DNA of 64,000 nucleotides, taken from NCBI GenBank assembly GCA_008501765.1, contig QQUE01000014.1:1-64000 (forward strand), given 5' to 3'. This document shows positions 56,613-64,000 of the stretch, one piece after another. This stretch comes from Calditrichota bacterium (GTDB taxonomy: Bacteria > Zhuqueibacterota > Zhuqueibacteria > Zhuqueibacterales > Geothermadaptataceae). Below the pieces are notes generated by a model. It worked only from the letters and a program-made list of their open reading frames with translations, was not told the origin of the DNA and did no database searches. Each line of letters begins with the position of its first letter. Position 1 is the first letter of the stretch. The position numbers were made by a program, and so were the translations under genes.

Positions 56613-57872
56613 TTAGATGACTGAATCAAAAATATTTGCCATTTTGTTGACCAACTTTTTCCGTTCATATTGTTTTGCAAAATTCGGGTCGGGTTGCAAA
56701 ACCCGTTGTTTCTTATATTCGTCATAAAACAGGCGTAATGCCTGTAAAATTTCTTCTTCACTGTTGGGATCAGCCAAACGAGTTGCGCCATTTCGCAGCA
56801 GCAGCTGCACACCTTCGACCCTCTCCGCAATAGCTAAAACCGGACGATTTGCGGCAAGATATTCAAAAGTTTTTCCCGGAACAAATCCCTGAGATGGTCT
56901 GCCGGTAACGAGATAAATAAGTAAATCTGCCTTTTGCAGTTCGGATACCGCCATTTTGTGCACTAAATATCCAGCATGCTGCACATAATCAGTGAGTCCG
57001 GCAGCGGCTATTTTTTGTACCAGTTCTCCTGTAATATCCGCGCCGATGAATCGCATACGAATGGCATTGTCGCCGACTTCCATCACAAATTTTCGCAGGG
57101 CATTTAAAAATATATCCGGCAGTGCAAAATTGCCAATACTGCCTACGTGCAGCATTTCGAACTGCATTGTCGGCTGATAATCCGTATCGAAATCCGTTGC
57201 ATTATAGCCATTTGTGACCACTTCAACAGGAGTCAACTGACCGGCTTTTAGTGCCGCAGCCAAACCATTTGAAACAGCAATAATTCTGTGTGCCTTCTGC
57301 AACACTTCTTTCTGTAACCGTTTATCGATAATTGTGTGGAGTCGCGTCCTGTTCTGCTGAAAGTCACCACAGGCCCAGCCATCACGAAAATCGGCCACCC
57401 AGGGTATTTGGAATTTTTTTGCCAGTTTCATCGCCAAAAGGTGAGAAGAATGCGGTGGTCCGGAGCTCAAAATAAGATCAAACCTGATATTATTTATCAA
57501 ATTGCAAGCCGCTTTTTGTGCGAACGGATTCCATAATATCTTGTTGTCAGGTATCATGAAAAAATTGATCAATCGCAGAAATAAATTCTTCCAGCTTTTA
57601 TAGGAAAAAGCATTCGATCTCTGTTCCGAAAGTCTGCTCTGGAATCGCGCAAGCACTCTTGCCAGATCAAGAGATTCGGTTCGCACAATCGGAAGGGATG
57701 ATAGTTCATGCAATAGTTCGGGATCGTGTGCGTGATAAGCTATATCTTTGACGGTGAGTATATGGGGCTGCCAGCCAAACTGTGGTAAATATCGGGCCAA
57801 ACTCAACATTCTTTGTGTACCGCCCATACCCAGCGGCGGGAAATAATAACTGATAATTAAAATATTTTTCAA
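56613..57872 (-). CDS. Family 4-like glycosyltransferase
   Basis: 419 residues. N-terminal GT-B domain starts IISYYFPPLGMGGTQRMLSLARYL with the GG(T) loop of GT4; the middle has WVADFRDGWACGDF and IIAVSNGLAAAL. The C-terminal domain carries YLAANRPVLAIAERVEGVQLLL, in place of the classic E-x7-E nucleotide-sugar motif. The start codon is TTG at 57872 after GGAG. 27 bp after the epimerase-like gene. Probably transfers a sugar in surface polysaccharide assembly. Confidence 0.87.
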   Translation of the reverse strand: MKNILIISYYFPPLGMGGTQRMLSLARYLPQFGWQPHILTVKDIAYHAHDPELLHELSSLPIVRTESLDLARVLARFQSRLSEQRSNAFSYKSWKNLFLRLINFFMIPDNKILWNPFAQKAACNLINNIRFDLILSSGPPHSSHLLAMKLAKKFQIPWVADFRDGWACGDFQQNRTRLHTIIDKRLQKEVLQKAHRIIAVSNGLAAALKAGQLTPVEVVTNGYNATDFDTDYQPTMQFEMLHVGSIGNFALPDIFLNALRKFVMEVGDNAIRMRFIGADITGELVQKIAAAGLTDYVQHAGYLVHKMAVSELQKADLLIYLVTGRPSQGFVPGKTFEYLAANRPVLAIAERVEGVQLLLRNGATRLADPNSEEEILQALRLFYDEYKKQRVLQPDPNFAKQYERKKLVNKMANIFDSVI

Positions 57873-57899
57873 AGGAACGTTTTCACTCCTGTTCCCCGT

Positions 57900-58880
57900 T
57901 TATTTTGATGCATACACATTGCGAAAGCGAAATTTATCCCATTGCATCTTGATGAAATAATGAAATCCGTTAATGGCCGTTTCATAATTTTCCAGCCACG
58001 ATTTCCCTCGTAAAGCGAGAGTTTCATCATCGCATAATTTACTGACGAGATTGAGTAATTCAGCCATGACGGCCACTTCTTCCCTGGTCGCGACACGCCG
58101 GGATGGGTGCAAATCTTTAAAAATCCAATTATTATTCTGGTAACGATCGAGATTATTTTGAATCCCGGTTATGGCTGAATTAAAAACCGTTTCCTGGTTT
58201 CTATCCTGAAAGTAATGGGCCAGTTCATAAACACCAATAATTGCAAAAAGATTGCCGATCAATGGCAGCGTTTGATTTTTCCCTGTAAATGTTTCAAAGG
58301 CTAACCCGCCATCTTCGAAACGGCTGACAAAACCACCCGCTTCCTGCGAGACAAAAAATAATTTTGCGGCTTTTTGAACAGTCTCTTCATATCTGGCATC
58401 GTTATTTAAAAATGCCACACGTAAAAGTAAAGAAATCGCCAATCCCTGTGTTTGGCAAGAAATCCACGGCTCACTAATCTGATAAAATGGTTCGTCATAT
58501 TCAATTGGCCAGGCGAAGAATAGTCCTTGCCATTCTTGAATATTACCCTGCAACCAGTCAGCCATACGCAATGCCGTGTACCGCCGCATAATTTCACCGT
58601 CAATGAGAAACTGATTATGATTGTATAGGCCATAGGCGGCAATTAATGTGGGGTCATAACAGGGCTTTTTAAGCCCTGGGCGCGTTGCATAAGGAATTTC
58701 CCGGTCGTCAAATTTGATATCAGAAAAAAAGCGCTCATCCCACTGAAACGGATATTTTACTGAAAAGTCGCCTTTAATTGTTGCCGGTTTTTTTTCTTGT
58801 TCGTTAGAAGTGCGCCAGGAATTCGTGTTTAGCTGTGTCGCCGGTGGCGATTTATCTGAATAAGATTTTTGATTACCCAT
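57900..58880 (-). CDS. D-glucuronyl C5-epimerase-like protein
   Basis: 326 residues from the ATG at 58880 (AGGAAA before it). Recognised from the (alpha/alpha)-barrel segment CYDPTLIAAYGLYNHNQFLIDG, then WLQGNIQEWQGLFFAWP and EPWISCQTQGLAISLLLR, as in the C-terminal domain of heparosan/glucuronyl C5-epimerases (Glce). No signal peptide, so it acts in the cytoplasm or on lipid-linked substrates. A role in modifying uronic acids of an exported polysaccharide is consistent with the flippase and glycosyltransferase neighbours. Confidence 0.8.
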   Translation of the reverse strand: MGNQKSYSDKSPPATQLNTNSWRTSNEQEKKPATIKGDFSVKYPFQWDERFFSDIKFDDREIPYATRPGLKKPCYDPTLIAAYGLYNHNQFLIDGEIMRRYTALRMADWLQGNIQEWQGLFFAWPIEYDEPFYQISEPWISCQTQGLAISLLLRVAFLNNDARYEETVQKAAKLFFVSQEAGGFVSRFEDGGLAFETFTGKNQTLPLIGNLFAIIGVYELAHYFQDRNQETVFNSAITGIQNNLDRYQNNNWIFKDLHPSRRVATREEVAVMAELLNLVSKLCDDETLALRGKSWLENYETAINGFHYFIKMQWDKFRFRNVYASK

Positions 58881-58963
58881 CAATATTTCCTGTTTTCAAG
58901 AAACAATAATCCGATAGCCAATTTTACAGAGCGTATGAAAAAGGATGCTTTGATTTGTAAAAA

Positions 58964-60448
58964 TTAAATGAAGAGTGACTTAAGTCGATCGATCGAAATT
59001 ACTTTTATTTTTCCCAACCACGTGCGCTCTTCAGGGAGCCAAAAATGAAACACCGTGAGCAGCAATGGCATACCCAACAAGAGACAGATTTTAAAGAAAA
59101 CCGATAAATAGAAACTACTATTTATGATGTAAATGAACAAGACAATTATGAAAATTTTCAGCACGCGTTTTAGTTCATACGAAATTGGATATAATTTCTG
59201 TGTAATTATGTACAGAACAACCGTCATAATAGCGTAACTAAAGACTGTTGCCCAGGCAGCGCCATACATTCCATATTCCGGAATGAGAAACCAGTTACCG
59301 AAGATATTTGAAATAGCCCCACAAAATGTAATCAACGGAAGATATTTTGTTTTTTTTGTCAGATGAATTCCGACGACAATGATAGCATATACTCCAAAAA
59401 AAATGTATGCCAGCATAACAATGGGAACAATTGAGGTGCTGTGCCAATATGCTTGATTGAACAAAGAAATTCCCCGAAATTCAAACCGAACAATATCCTC
59501 GATAAAAAAACAGATGGCGAGATAAAAAGATGTACAAATTAACAGAAAATAGGTCAGAACCCTGGCAAATAATTTTTTCACGTTTTCCTGCTGCGACACC
59601 GAGAGAAAAAACGGATGCCAGGCAAATCTGAATCCTGCAATTAGCAGAGACATGATCATTGCCAGCCGATATCCCGCCCCATAAATTCCGACTTCTGCCG
59701 CGCCCTTAAATTGCAAAAGAAAAAAGCGGTCAATGATTTCCATCAGAATTACGGCAAAAGTTGTCGGCAAATAAGGCAGTCCAAATGCCAAGTGTTCTTT
59801 TAAGCGTACTGCCGAATATTTAACTATTAGATTTGGAAAAACCACCGGCATTGTTAATAAAAAACCGCCCAGCGATGCGCCTAATTGAGCGTAAAATACT
59901 CCTGCCACCCCCTTCTCAAGCCAAACGACGAAAAGGAGATTCAGTCCAATGTTTAGGACCACTGTGATAACTTTAATCAAAATAAATTGCGTACTTTTTT
60001 CTTGCGCGCGCAATAAAAGGAGTGGAATTAAAACCAATGCATCGATGGCGAGAATTGCCGCTGAAATTTTTATTAAATGAGCAAAGTTGCGGTCTTCCAG
60101 CAGCAATCGGGCAATATCAGGACTGGTAATATAAATGAGTATTGAAAATATAATTGATGATGCCAACACCGTCAAATAGCACGTCGATAAAATGATCCGT
60201 TTTTCATCTCTATTTTTTTCAGTTATATAAAAACGCAGGAAAGCAGAATCGAAGCCATAAATGAAAAACAGATTCATCATAGCGAGGAAGGCGGCAACAA
60301 GGGTTACGATGCCGAGTTCAGCCGGCGCTAAAAAATTGGTGTAAAGAGGAAGAAGCACAAATGCAATCGAACGTGTTAAGATATGTCCAAAGCCATATAC
60401 AGCGGTTCCACGACTCAGTTTTTTCAAATTTTCAAGCATGATGGTCAT
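58964..60448 (-). CDS. Polysaccharide flippase (Wzx/MATE-like oligosaccharide exporter)
   Basis: 494 residues with about 12-14 spans; N-terminus LSRGTAVYGFGHILTRSIAF and LYTNFLAPAELGIVTL, typical of polysaccharide biosynthesis membrane proteins (Polysacc_synt family). Flips lipid-linked glycan repeat units across the inner membrane. Start may be 60448 or the ATG at 60439. First gene of the three-gene set with the epimerase-like and GT4 genes. Confidence 0.9.
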   Translation of the reverse strand: MTIMLENLKKLSRGTAVYGFGHILTRSIAFVLLPLYTNFLAPAELGIVTLVAAFLAMMNLFFIYGFDSAFLRFYITEKNRDEKRIILSTCYLTVLASSIIFSILIYITSPDIARLLLEDRNFAHLIKISAAILAIDALVLIPLLLLRAQEKSTQFILIKVITVVLNIGLNLLFVVWLEKGVAGVFYAQLGASLGGFLLTMPVVFPNLIVKYSAVRLKEHLAFGLPYLPTTFAVILMEIIDRFFLLQFKGAAEVGIYGAGYRLAMIMSLLIAGFRFAWHPFFLSVSQQENVKKLFARVLTYFLLICTSFYLAICFFIEDIVRFEFRGISLFNQAYWHSTSIVPIVMLAYIFFGVYAIIVVGIHLTKKTKYLPLITFCGAISNIFGNWFLIPEYGMYGAAWATVFSYAIMTVVLYIITQKLYPISYELKRVLKIFIIVLFIYIINSSFYLSVFFKICLLLGMPLLLTVFHFWLPEERTWLGKIKVISIDRLKSLFI

Positions 60449-60467
60449 AAATTAACAATAACCGGGT

Positions 60468-60497
60468 AAAAAAAAAGGCGATAAAATTATCGCCTTT
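60468..60497 (-). terminator. Intrinsic terminator after sigma-54 regulator
   Basis: On the minus strand, AAAGGCGATAA / TTATCGCCTTT forms a perfect 11-bp stem with a 2-base loop, followed by nine Us. It starts about 20 bp after the regulator stop and isolates it from the flippase gene. Confidence 0.92.
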
Positions 60498-60515
60498 GGC
60501 CAACTTGAGAAAACT

Positions 60516-61613
60516 TTATTCTGAATTTTTCTTCCACGAAGAATGGCGAATATTGTGGAATTGAATTTTATAATTTAACGCCCGCGGAGAGATTCCCAGG
60601 AGCTCAGCGGCGTCCTTTTGGACAAAATTCTTAATTTCCAGCGCCTTTACAATCGCGTCTTTTTCAATTACGGTCAAATTGAGAGAATCACAGGAAAACA
60701 ATCCGGTATCGACACCACGTTGTCGTCGGTCTTTCCCACCGGCCGCGAAATATTCTTTGCCCGGCAAGGACAAATCGTAAGGCATTATATTTTTGCCTTC
60801 TTCAGCTACTAAAATCGACCTTTCGATCAAATTTCTGAGCTCACGAATATTCCCATGCCACGAATGATTTGTCAAAAGTTCGAGTGTCTCAGGTGCAAAT
60901 CCCAGTGTTTTTTTCCGAATCTCACGGGAGAATTTCAAGCGGAAAAATTCAGCAATTAAGGGAATGTCTTCTCTTCGCTGCCGCAGAGGAGGGATTGTCA
61001 GCGAGACCACATTTAATCTATAATATAAATCAGCACGAAAATTTCCAGCTTCTATTTCTTCCCACAAGTCCTTATTGGTGGCTGCAATAATTCGCACATC
61101 GACTTCAATAGTTTTATTTCCACCAAGTCGTGAAAAAGTTTTTTCTTGCAGAACCCGCAATATTTTCGCCTGAGTCGTCAAATGCATATCACCGATTTCA
61201 TCGAGAAACAAAGTTCCACCATCGGCCTGCTCAAATTTCCCCTGCCGTGATTGAAAAGCCCCTGTGAACGCACCCCGTTCGTGGCCAAACAATTCACTTT
61301 CTAATAGATTTTCCGGCAACGCGGCACAGTTAACTTTAATAAAAGGTTTATTGGCCCGATCAGAAATGAACTGCACGAGTCCGGCGATGAGCTCTTTTCC
61401 GGTGCCTGTTTCGCCAGTAATCAAAATTGAAGCGTTACTTTTAGCCACCTTTTTTATAAGCGAATAAATTTCTTTTATTTCAGGACTGCGGCTTACAAGC
61501 GGATAATGGTAGTCAAAACCATAATTTTTGCCTGATCCTGTTTGCAGCGCTTCCTTTGGAATTGTGGCTGCTTCAAATTGTTCAAATTCTTCTGTAGCTG
61601 TGATGTTTGTCAT
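60516..61613 (-). CDS. Sigma-54-dependent transcriptional activator without receiver domain
   Basis: 365 residues: a short N-terminus (about 35), a sigma-54 AAA+ domain (about 40-275) with Walker A GETGTGKE, the GAFTGA sigma-contact loop (GHERGAFTGAFQSRQG), Walker B GGTLFLDEIGDMH and the R-finger region, and a Fis-type helix-turn-helix at the C-terminus (KDAAELLGISPRALNYKI). No REC, GAF or PAS sensory domain, so it resembles PspF-like activators or is controlled by a partner. The gene stands alone; targets unknown. Confidence 0.9.
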   Translation of the reverse strand: MTNITATEEFEQFEAATIPKEALQTGSGKNYGFDYHYPLVSRSPEIKEIYSLIKKVAKSNASILITGETGTGKELIAGLVQFISDRANKPFIKVNCAALPENLLESELFGHERGAFTGAFQSRQGKFEQADGGTLFLDEIGDMHLTTQAKILRVLQEKTFSRLGGNKTIEVDVRIIAATNKDLWEEIEAGNFRADLYYRLNVVSLTIPPLRQRREDIPLIAEFFRLKFSREIRKKTLGFAPETLELLTNHSWHGNIRELRNLIERSILVAEEGKNIMPYDLSLPGKEYFAAGGKDRRQRGVDTGLFSCDSLNLTVIEKDAIVKALEIKNFVQKDAAELLGISPRALNYKIQFHNIRHSSWKKNSE

Positions 61614-62057
61614 AGTTTGTTCTTTCTCCCGCTACTCACTTAATTCTATATTATAAATCGTCAGTTTTTGACCAAGCTTTACATTTTCGTAATTGCCTTT
61701 TTTTGAGTTTTAAAACGAGTACAACAATATCGAAATGAATTAAAAAATAACTTTGTGGCCGAATGCAAGGTCTATGCCACCATCTTACTATTTTGTTCCC
61801 GTTAAATTTCAATTCCGGTGTCAAATTGACATTTTTTATAACTCAGCCTGAAAAGTCAGGCCGAATTACCTTCTCGAAACAGTTTTCATATTTTTAATGA
61901 CAATATTTAAGGGAACTACAAAAATGTTATCTAACAAAAATAATGTATCGAGGGTTCACAGCAATCTTACGCATGTTTCGCATTGAAACAATTGGACTTT
62001 TTGAGTAATTGTTAGATTTATAATTGATTCACCAATGCCCCTTTGTAGAAGTTGTCG
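61614..62057. other. Intergenic region between sigma-54 activator and sucrose phosphorylase
   Basis: 444 bp. A short stem (GCCTGA/TCAGGC, 61846-61861) and a 20-codon rightward frame at 61924 preceded by AAGGGA are the only structures; neither is convincing as a gene. No sigma-54 type GG-N10-GC promoter was found. Confidence 0.4.
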
Positions 62058-63506
62058 CTATAATTTGAGGGATAACATATTTCCTGAGATATTGTCAAAA
62101 TAAAATATAGAGAAAATATGTGTGCGCAGGTTGGCGCTCAACACTGTTTTGAATTCTCCTTTCATCCACTCTATTTCTATTTCATATTGAGAATCGCCTG
62201 GTGTTGTTGATATTTCGCCATCGAATGCGGAGTATGTATTTCGGAATCGCATCAAATTATACAACTTTATTAATACAGGTCGACACAGATTTTTTTCGAT
62301 TTCTTCGCGATTATAATAATGCCTGTTTATATTTCGTCCGGTTTTGGTCTCTTCAAGCAATTGGATATCGTTCTCGCCCGCAAGCAAACCAACATAATAT
62401 ATTTGAGGGATCCCAGGAGTAAAAAATTGTATTGCCCGGGCCAGCAAATAGGCATCATCATTATTCAGAGCCGAGTAAAATGTGCAGTTGATCTGGTAAA
62501 CATCTAAGTTATTATAGGCTTCTGTGCTGTATATTTTTTTTACATTCGCTCCTTTGGAATACAAAGCCGCTTTCGTTTCCTCTATCTCGTCATCGTCAAG
62601 CAGGCCTTTTACATCGACAATCCCGATGCCATCGTGGGTATCAAGCGTGGTAAATTGTTTGCGTGGACAAATATGAAGCCAGTGAATCAGGCGTCTGCTA
62701 TCCCCACTATATAACGCATGAAGGACCAGCATTGGCAGGGCAAAATCATAGACCCAATAGCCTTTTTCTGCCAATTTCATCTGGATTGAATAATGTTCGT
62801 GAATTTCAGGGAGCAGTTCAACTCCGAGGGGCTCCACTATATTTCGCGCAAAATCAAGCAATTCCCAGACTTCGGGCTCGATAAAAAAACAAGATGTATC
62901 CGGTTTTTTTATTGCATACGCAAACGCATCCAATCTAATTATGGATGCCCCTTTAGCACAGAGATTTTGCAGGTTACTCTTGATAAAATGGCGCGTTTCT
63001 ATTTTTGAAACATCGAGATCAATTTGTTCTTCATCAAATGTACACCAGATTTTTTCTGTGCTTCCATCTAAAAATTCGGCATCAATATAAGGGGCGCGTG
63101 GTTTCCTTTTATAGATTGAATCGGTTTGTTTTTGTGTTGGCTCTCCCTCAGGCCAAAATTTGTTATAGCGAATAAAATAATCTTTGTACAGCGAATCTTC
63201 CTTATTTTCAAGAAAATCCTGGAACCATTCGGATGAGCGAGATATATGATTAATCATGAAATCATACATCAAAAAAAAATCATTATTCAGTCGATGCAGG
63301 TCATTCCAGTTTCCAAAAGCCGGATCGACTTTCTCATAAGTTATTGGTGCAAAACCACGGTCTGCCGAAGAAGGGTAAAACGGCAGCACATGGACGCCTA
63401 CAATAACGCCACGGAAATATTCCGCTAAAATAGTAGATAATTCGGCGAGATTATTGCCCATGCTATCCGGGTAAGTGATCAGCATTATTTTATTGCCAAT
63501 ATTCAT
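62058..63506 (-). CDS. Sucrose phosphorylase (GH13 subfamily 18)
   Basis: 482 residues starting IMLITYPDSMGNN, the family hallmark. Catalytic residues: nucleophile Asp in SIIRLDAFAYA, acid/base Glu in ELLPEIHEHYS, stabilising Asp in TTLDTHDGIGI; the VGVHVLPFYPSSADRGFAPITY block confirms GH13_18. Splits sucrose with phosphate into glucose-1-phosphate and fructose. Related members act on sucrose-6-phosphate or glucosylglycerate, so exact substrate is open. A PfkB-type kinase ends 345 bp upstream on the same strand, which fits fructose use. AGGAA precedes the ATG. Confidence 0.9.
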   Translation of the reverse strand: MNIGNKIMLITYPDSMGNNLAELSTILAEYFRGVIVGVHVLPFYPSSADRGFAPITYEKVDPAFGNWNDLHRLNNDFFLMYDFMINHISRSSEWFQDFLENKEDSLYKDYFIRYNKFWPEGEPTQKQTDSIYKRKPRAPYIDAEFLDGSTEKIWCTFDEEQIDLDVSKIETRHFIKSNLQNLCAKGASIIRLDAFAYAIKKPDTSCFFIEPEVWELLDFARNIVEPLGVELLPEIHEHYSIQMKLAEKGYWVYDFALPMLVLHALYSGDSRRLIHWLHICPRKQFTTLDTHDGIGIVDVKGLLDDDEIEETKAALYSKGANVKKIYSTEAYNNLDVYQINCTFYSALNNDDAYLLARAIQFFTPGIPQIYYVGLLAGENDIQLLEETKTGRNINRHYYNREEIEKNLCRPVLIKLYNLMRFRNTYSAFDGEISTTPGDSQYEIEIEWMKGEFKTVLSANLRTHIFSIFYFDNISGNMLSLKL

Positions 63507-63573
63507 TTATTTTTCCTGAAGAATTACAATTCTTGTTTGGATACCTGTTTATGAAAATGAATGGTGTAGGGAT

Positions 63574-63616
63574 AAAAAAACATGGATTTCTACTCAGAAT
63601 GAATTGAAATCCATGT
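63574..63616 (-). terminator. Leftward intrinsic terminator for PfkB-like gene
   Basis: Perfect 11-bp stem ACATGGATTTC (63580-63590) / GAAATCCATGT (63606-63616); on the minus strand it is followed by seven Us. It separates the upstream sugar-kinase transcript from sucrose phosphorylase, or works by attenuation between the two. Confidence 0.8.
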
Positions 63617-63729
63617 CGATTGGATGAATGATCATTTGAATACTGAAAATTATTTTTAGCATTCTATCCTGCAAAGTTCAATCATATAAAAAAAGCCTGG
63701 ATTATCTGCTCTCTTATTTTCTCCTGGTT

Positions 63730-63830
63730 AGCCGGCGTAACTCGCACGCAGAGTCACTGCGATCGCCAAGTTTTGTTCTTTTAAATCTTTTCATTGCGGC
63801 CTTTGCGACTATGCGTGAGAATTAATCAGG
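63730..63830. repeat. Imperfect palindrome of the CGCAGAGTCACTGCG type
   Basis: Left arm TAACTCGCACGCAGAGTCAC (63738-) and right arm whose complement reads TAATTCTCACGCATAGTCGC (ending about 63825). The ACGCAxAGxCGC periodicity is the same kind seen in intergenic elements of many bacteria. Located just after the PfkB-like stop. Confidence 0.6.
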
Positions 63831-63851
63831 GTAGATAAAAATTATCTATAT

Positions 63852-64000
63852 TCAAATTACAGAATCTGTTATGCCACTCACTTTTTGTAAAATTTCAGGT
63901 GAATACAGAGGAACTGCACCTGATCTCGTTACAACAAATTCGGCGATGGTATTGGCAAATACAGCGCTTTCCCGTAATGAGTATCCATGATTATAAGCAT
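63852..64000 (-). CDS. PfkB-family sugar kinase, C-terminal fragment (window edge)
   Basis: Only the last 48 codons are inside the window (stop at 63852-63854). The fragment YSLRESAVFANTIAEFVVTR with SGAVPLYSPE is the usual C-terminal helix region of fructokinase/PfkB kinases (ANxVAAxVVTRxGA). Downstream of it comes sucrose phosphorylase, so a fructokinase acting on the fructose product is a reasonable inference. The gene is cut by the window edge, not truncated. Confidence 0.75.
   Translation of the reverse strand, partial: AYNHGYSLRESAVFANTIAEFVVTRSGAVPLYSPEILQKVSGITDSVI

Larger units (their letters stand above)
63507..63851. other. Intergenic region with terminator and palindromic repeat
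   Basis: 345 bp between the PfkB-like gene end and sucrose phosphorylase. It contains a leftward intrinsic terminator (63574-63616) and a palindromic repeat (63730-63830), both listed. No ORF. Confidence 0.6.

Noticed and set aside
1-64000. CRISPR array
   Set aside because: The palindromic repeats are dispersed and of several kinds; there is no regular repeat-spacer spacing and no cas gene.

Overview
This 64 kb window is chromosomal DNA of a heterotrophic, nitrate-respiring bacterium with a Gram-negative-type envelope. Evidence for the envelope is a PorT-like outer-membrane barrel, a hydrolase with a barrel-like C-terminus and several exported proteins. Base composition is moderately AT-rich. 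The gene mix is Nar nitrate reductase with a Thermus-type diheme NarC, a type-B b558 succinate dehydrogenase/fumarate reductase, a YpdA-like bacillithiol-disulfide reductase homologue, GH95 fucosidase, xylose isomerase/xylulokinase and sucrose phosphorylase. This fits the wider FCB/Calditrichota/KSB1-like lineages, but sequence reading alone cannot fix the phylum. The tRNA-Leu promoter is a canonical TTGACT-17-TATAAT type, unlike the Bacteroidetes consensus.

Layout. 0.2-5.1 kb: leftward housekeeping run (DUF4416, purM, gpsA, universal stress protein, asnS). 5.4 kb: tRNA-Leu(CAA). 6.6-18.4 kb: rightward respiratory module narC-narG-narH-narJ-narI-narK, followed by an RIC/ScdA-type di-iron repair protein, a second hemerythrin protein, a small membrane protein, a frameshifted duplicate of the hemerythrin C-terminus and a VOC protein. 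18.5-24 kb: two palindromic elements, a GIDE-like membrane protein, an outer-membrane barrel and xylA/xylB. 24.6-28.6 kb: a rightward four-gene set containing three poorly known envelope proteins, one of which looks like a periplasmic hydrolase fused to an outer-membrane barrel, plus a HAD phosphatase. 28.6-37.2 kb: PHP protein, carbamate kinase, GH95, deoxynucleoside kinase, typA, NUDIX. 37.7-40.6 kb: ABC exporter plus DUF1854 partner. 40.7-49.8 kb, leftward: rnhA, lipA, an O-methyltransferase, lpdA, ypdA, a HEPN-like gene and sdhCAB. 50.4-56 kb: ychF, an acidic unknown protein, rhomboid and M23 peptidase. 56.6-60.4 kb: glycosyltransferase, glucuronyl-epimerase-like protein and flippase. 60.5-64 kb: a sigma-54 activator, sucrose phosphorylase and the 3' end of a PfkB-type sugar kinase.

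How the genes work together. Quinol or cytochrome electrons feed NarGHI (with NarC), NarK moves nitrate/nitrite, and the RIC and hemerythrin proteins plausibly repair or buffer nitrosative damage to Fe-S and di-iron centres. SdhCAB, Lpd and LipA supply central oxidative metabolism. XylAB, GH95, sucrose phosphorylase and the PfkB kinase point to plant- or algal-type carbohydrate use.

The most unusual signals are: (1) a family of short palindromic elements (at least three related copies), one of which is inserted in frame inside the ypdA coding sequence and is translated; (2) a second element family with long terminal inverted repeats, one copy of which supplies the stop codon of a gene; (3) a periplasmic biotinyl/lipoyl-like insertion in NarK; (4) a putative secreted alpha/beta-hydrolase carrying a C-terminal outer-membrane barrel; and (5) the ABC exporter-DUF1854 pair. 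No CRISPR array, prophage, rRNA or transposase was found.
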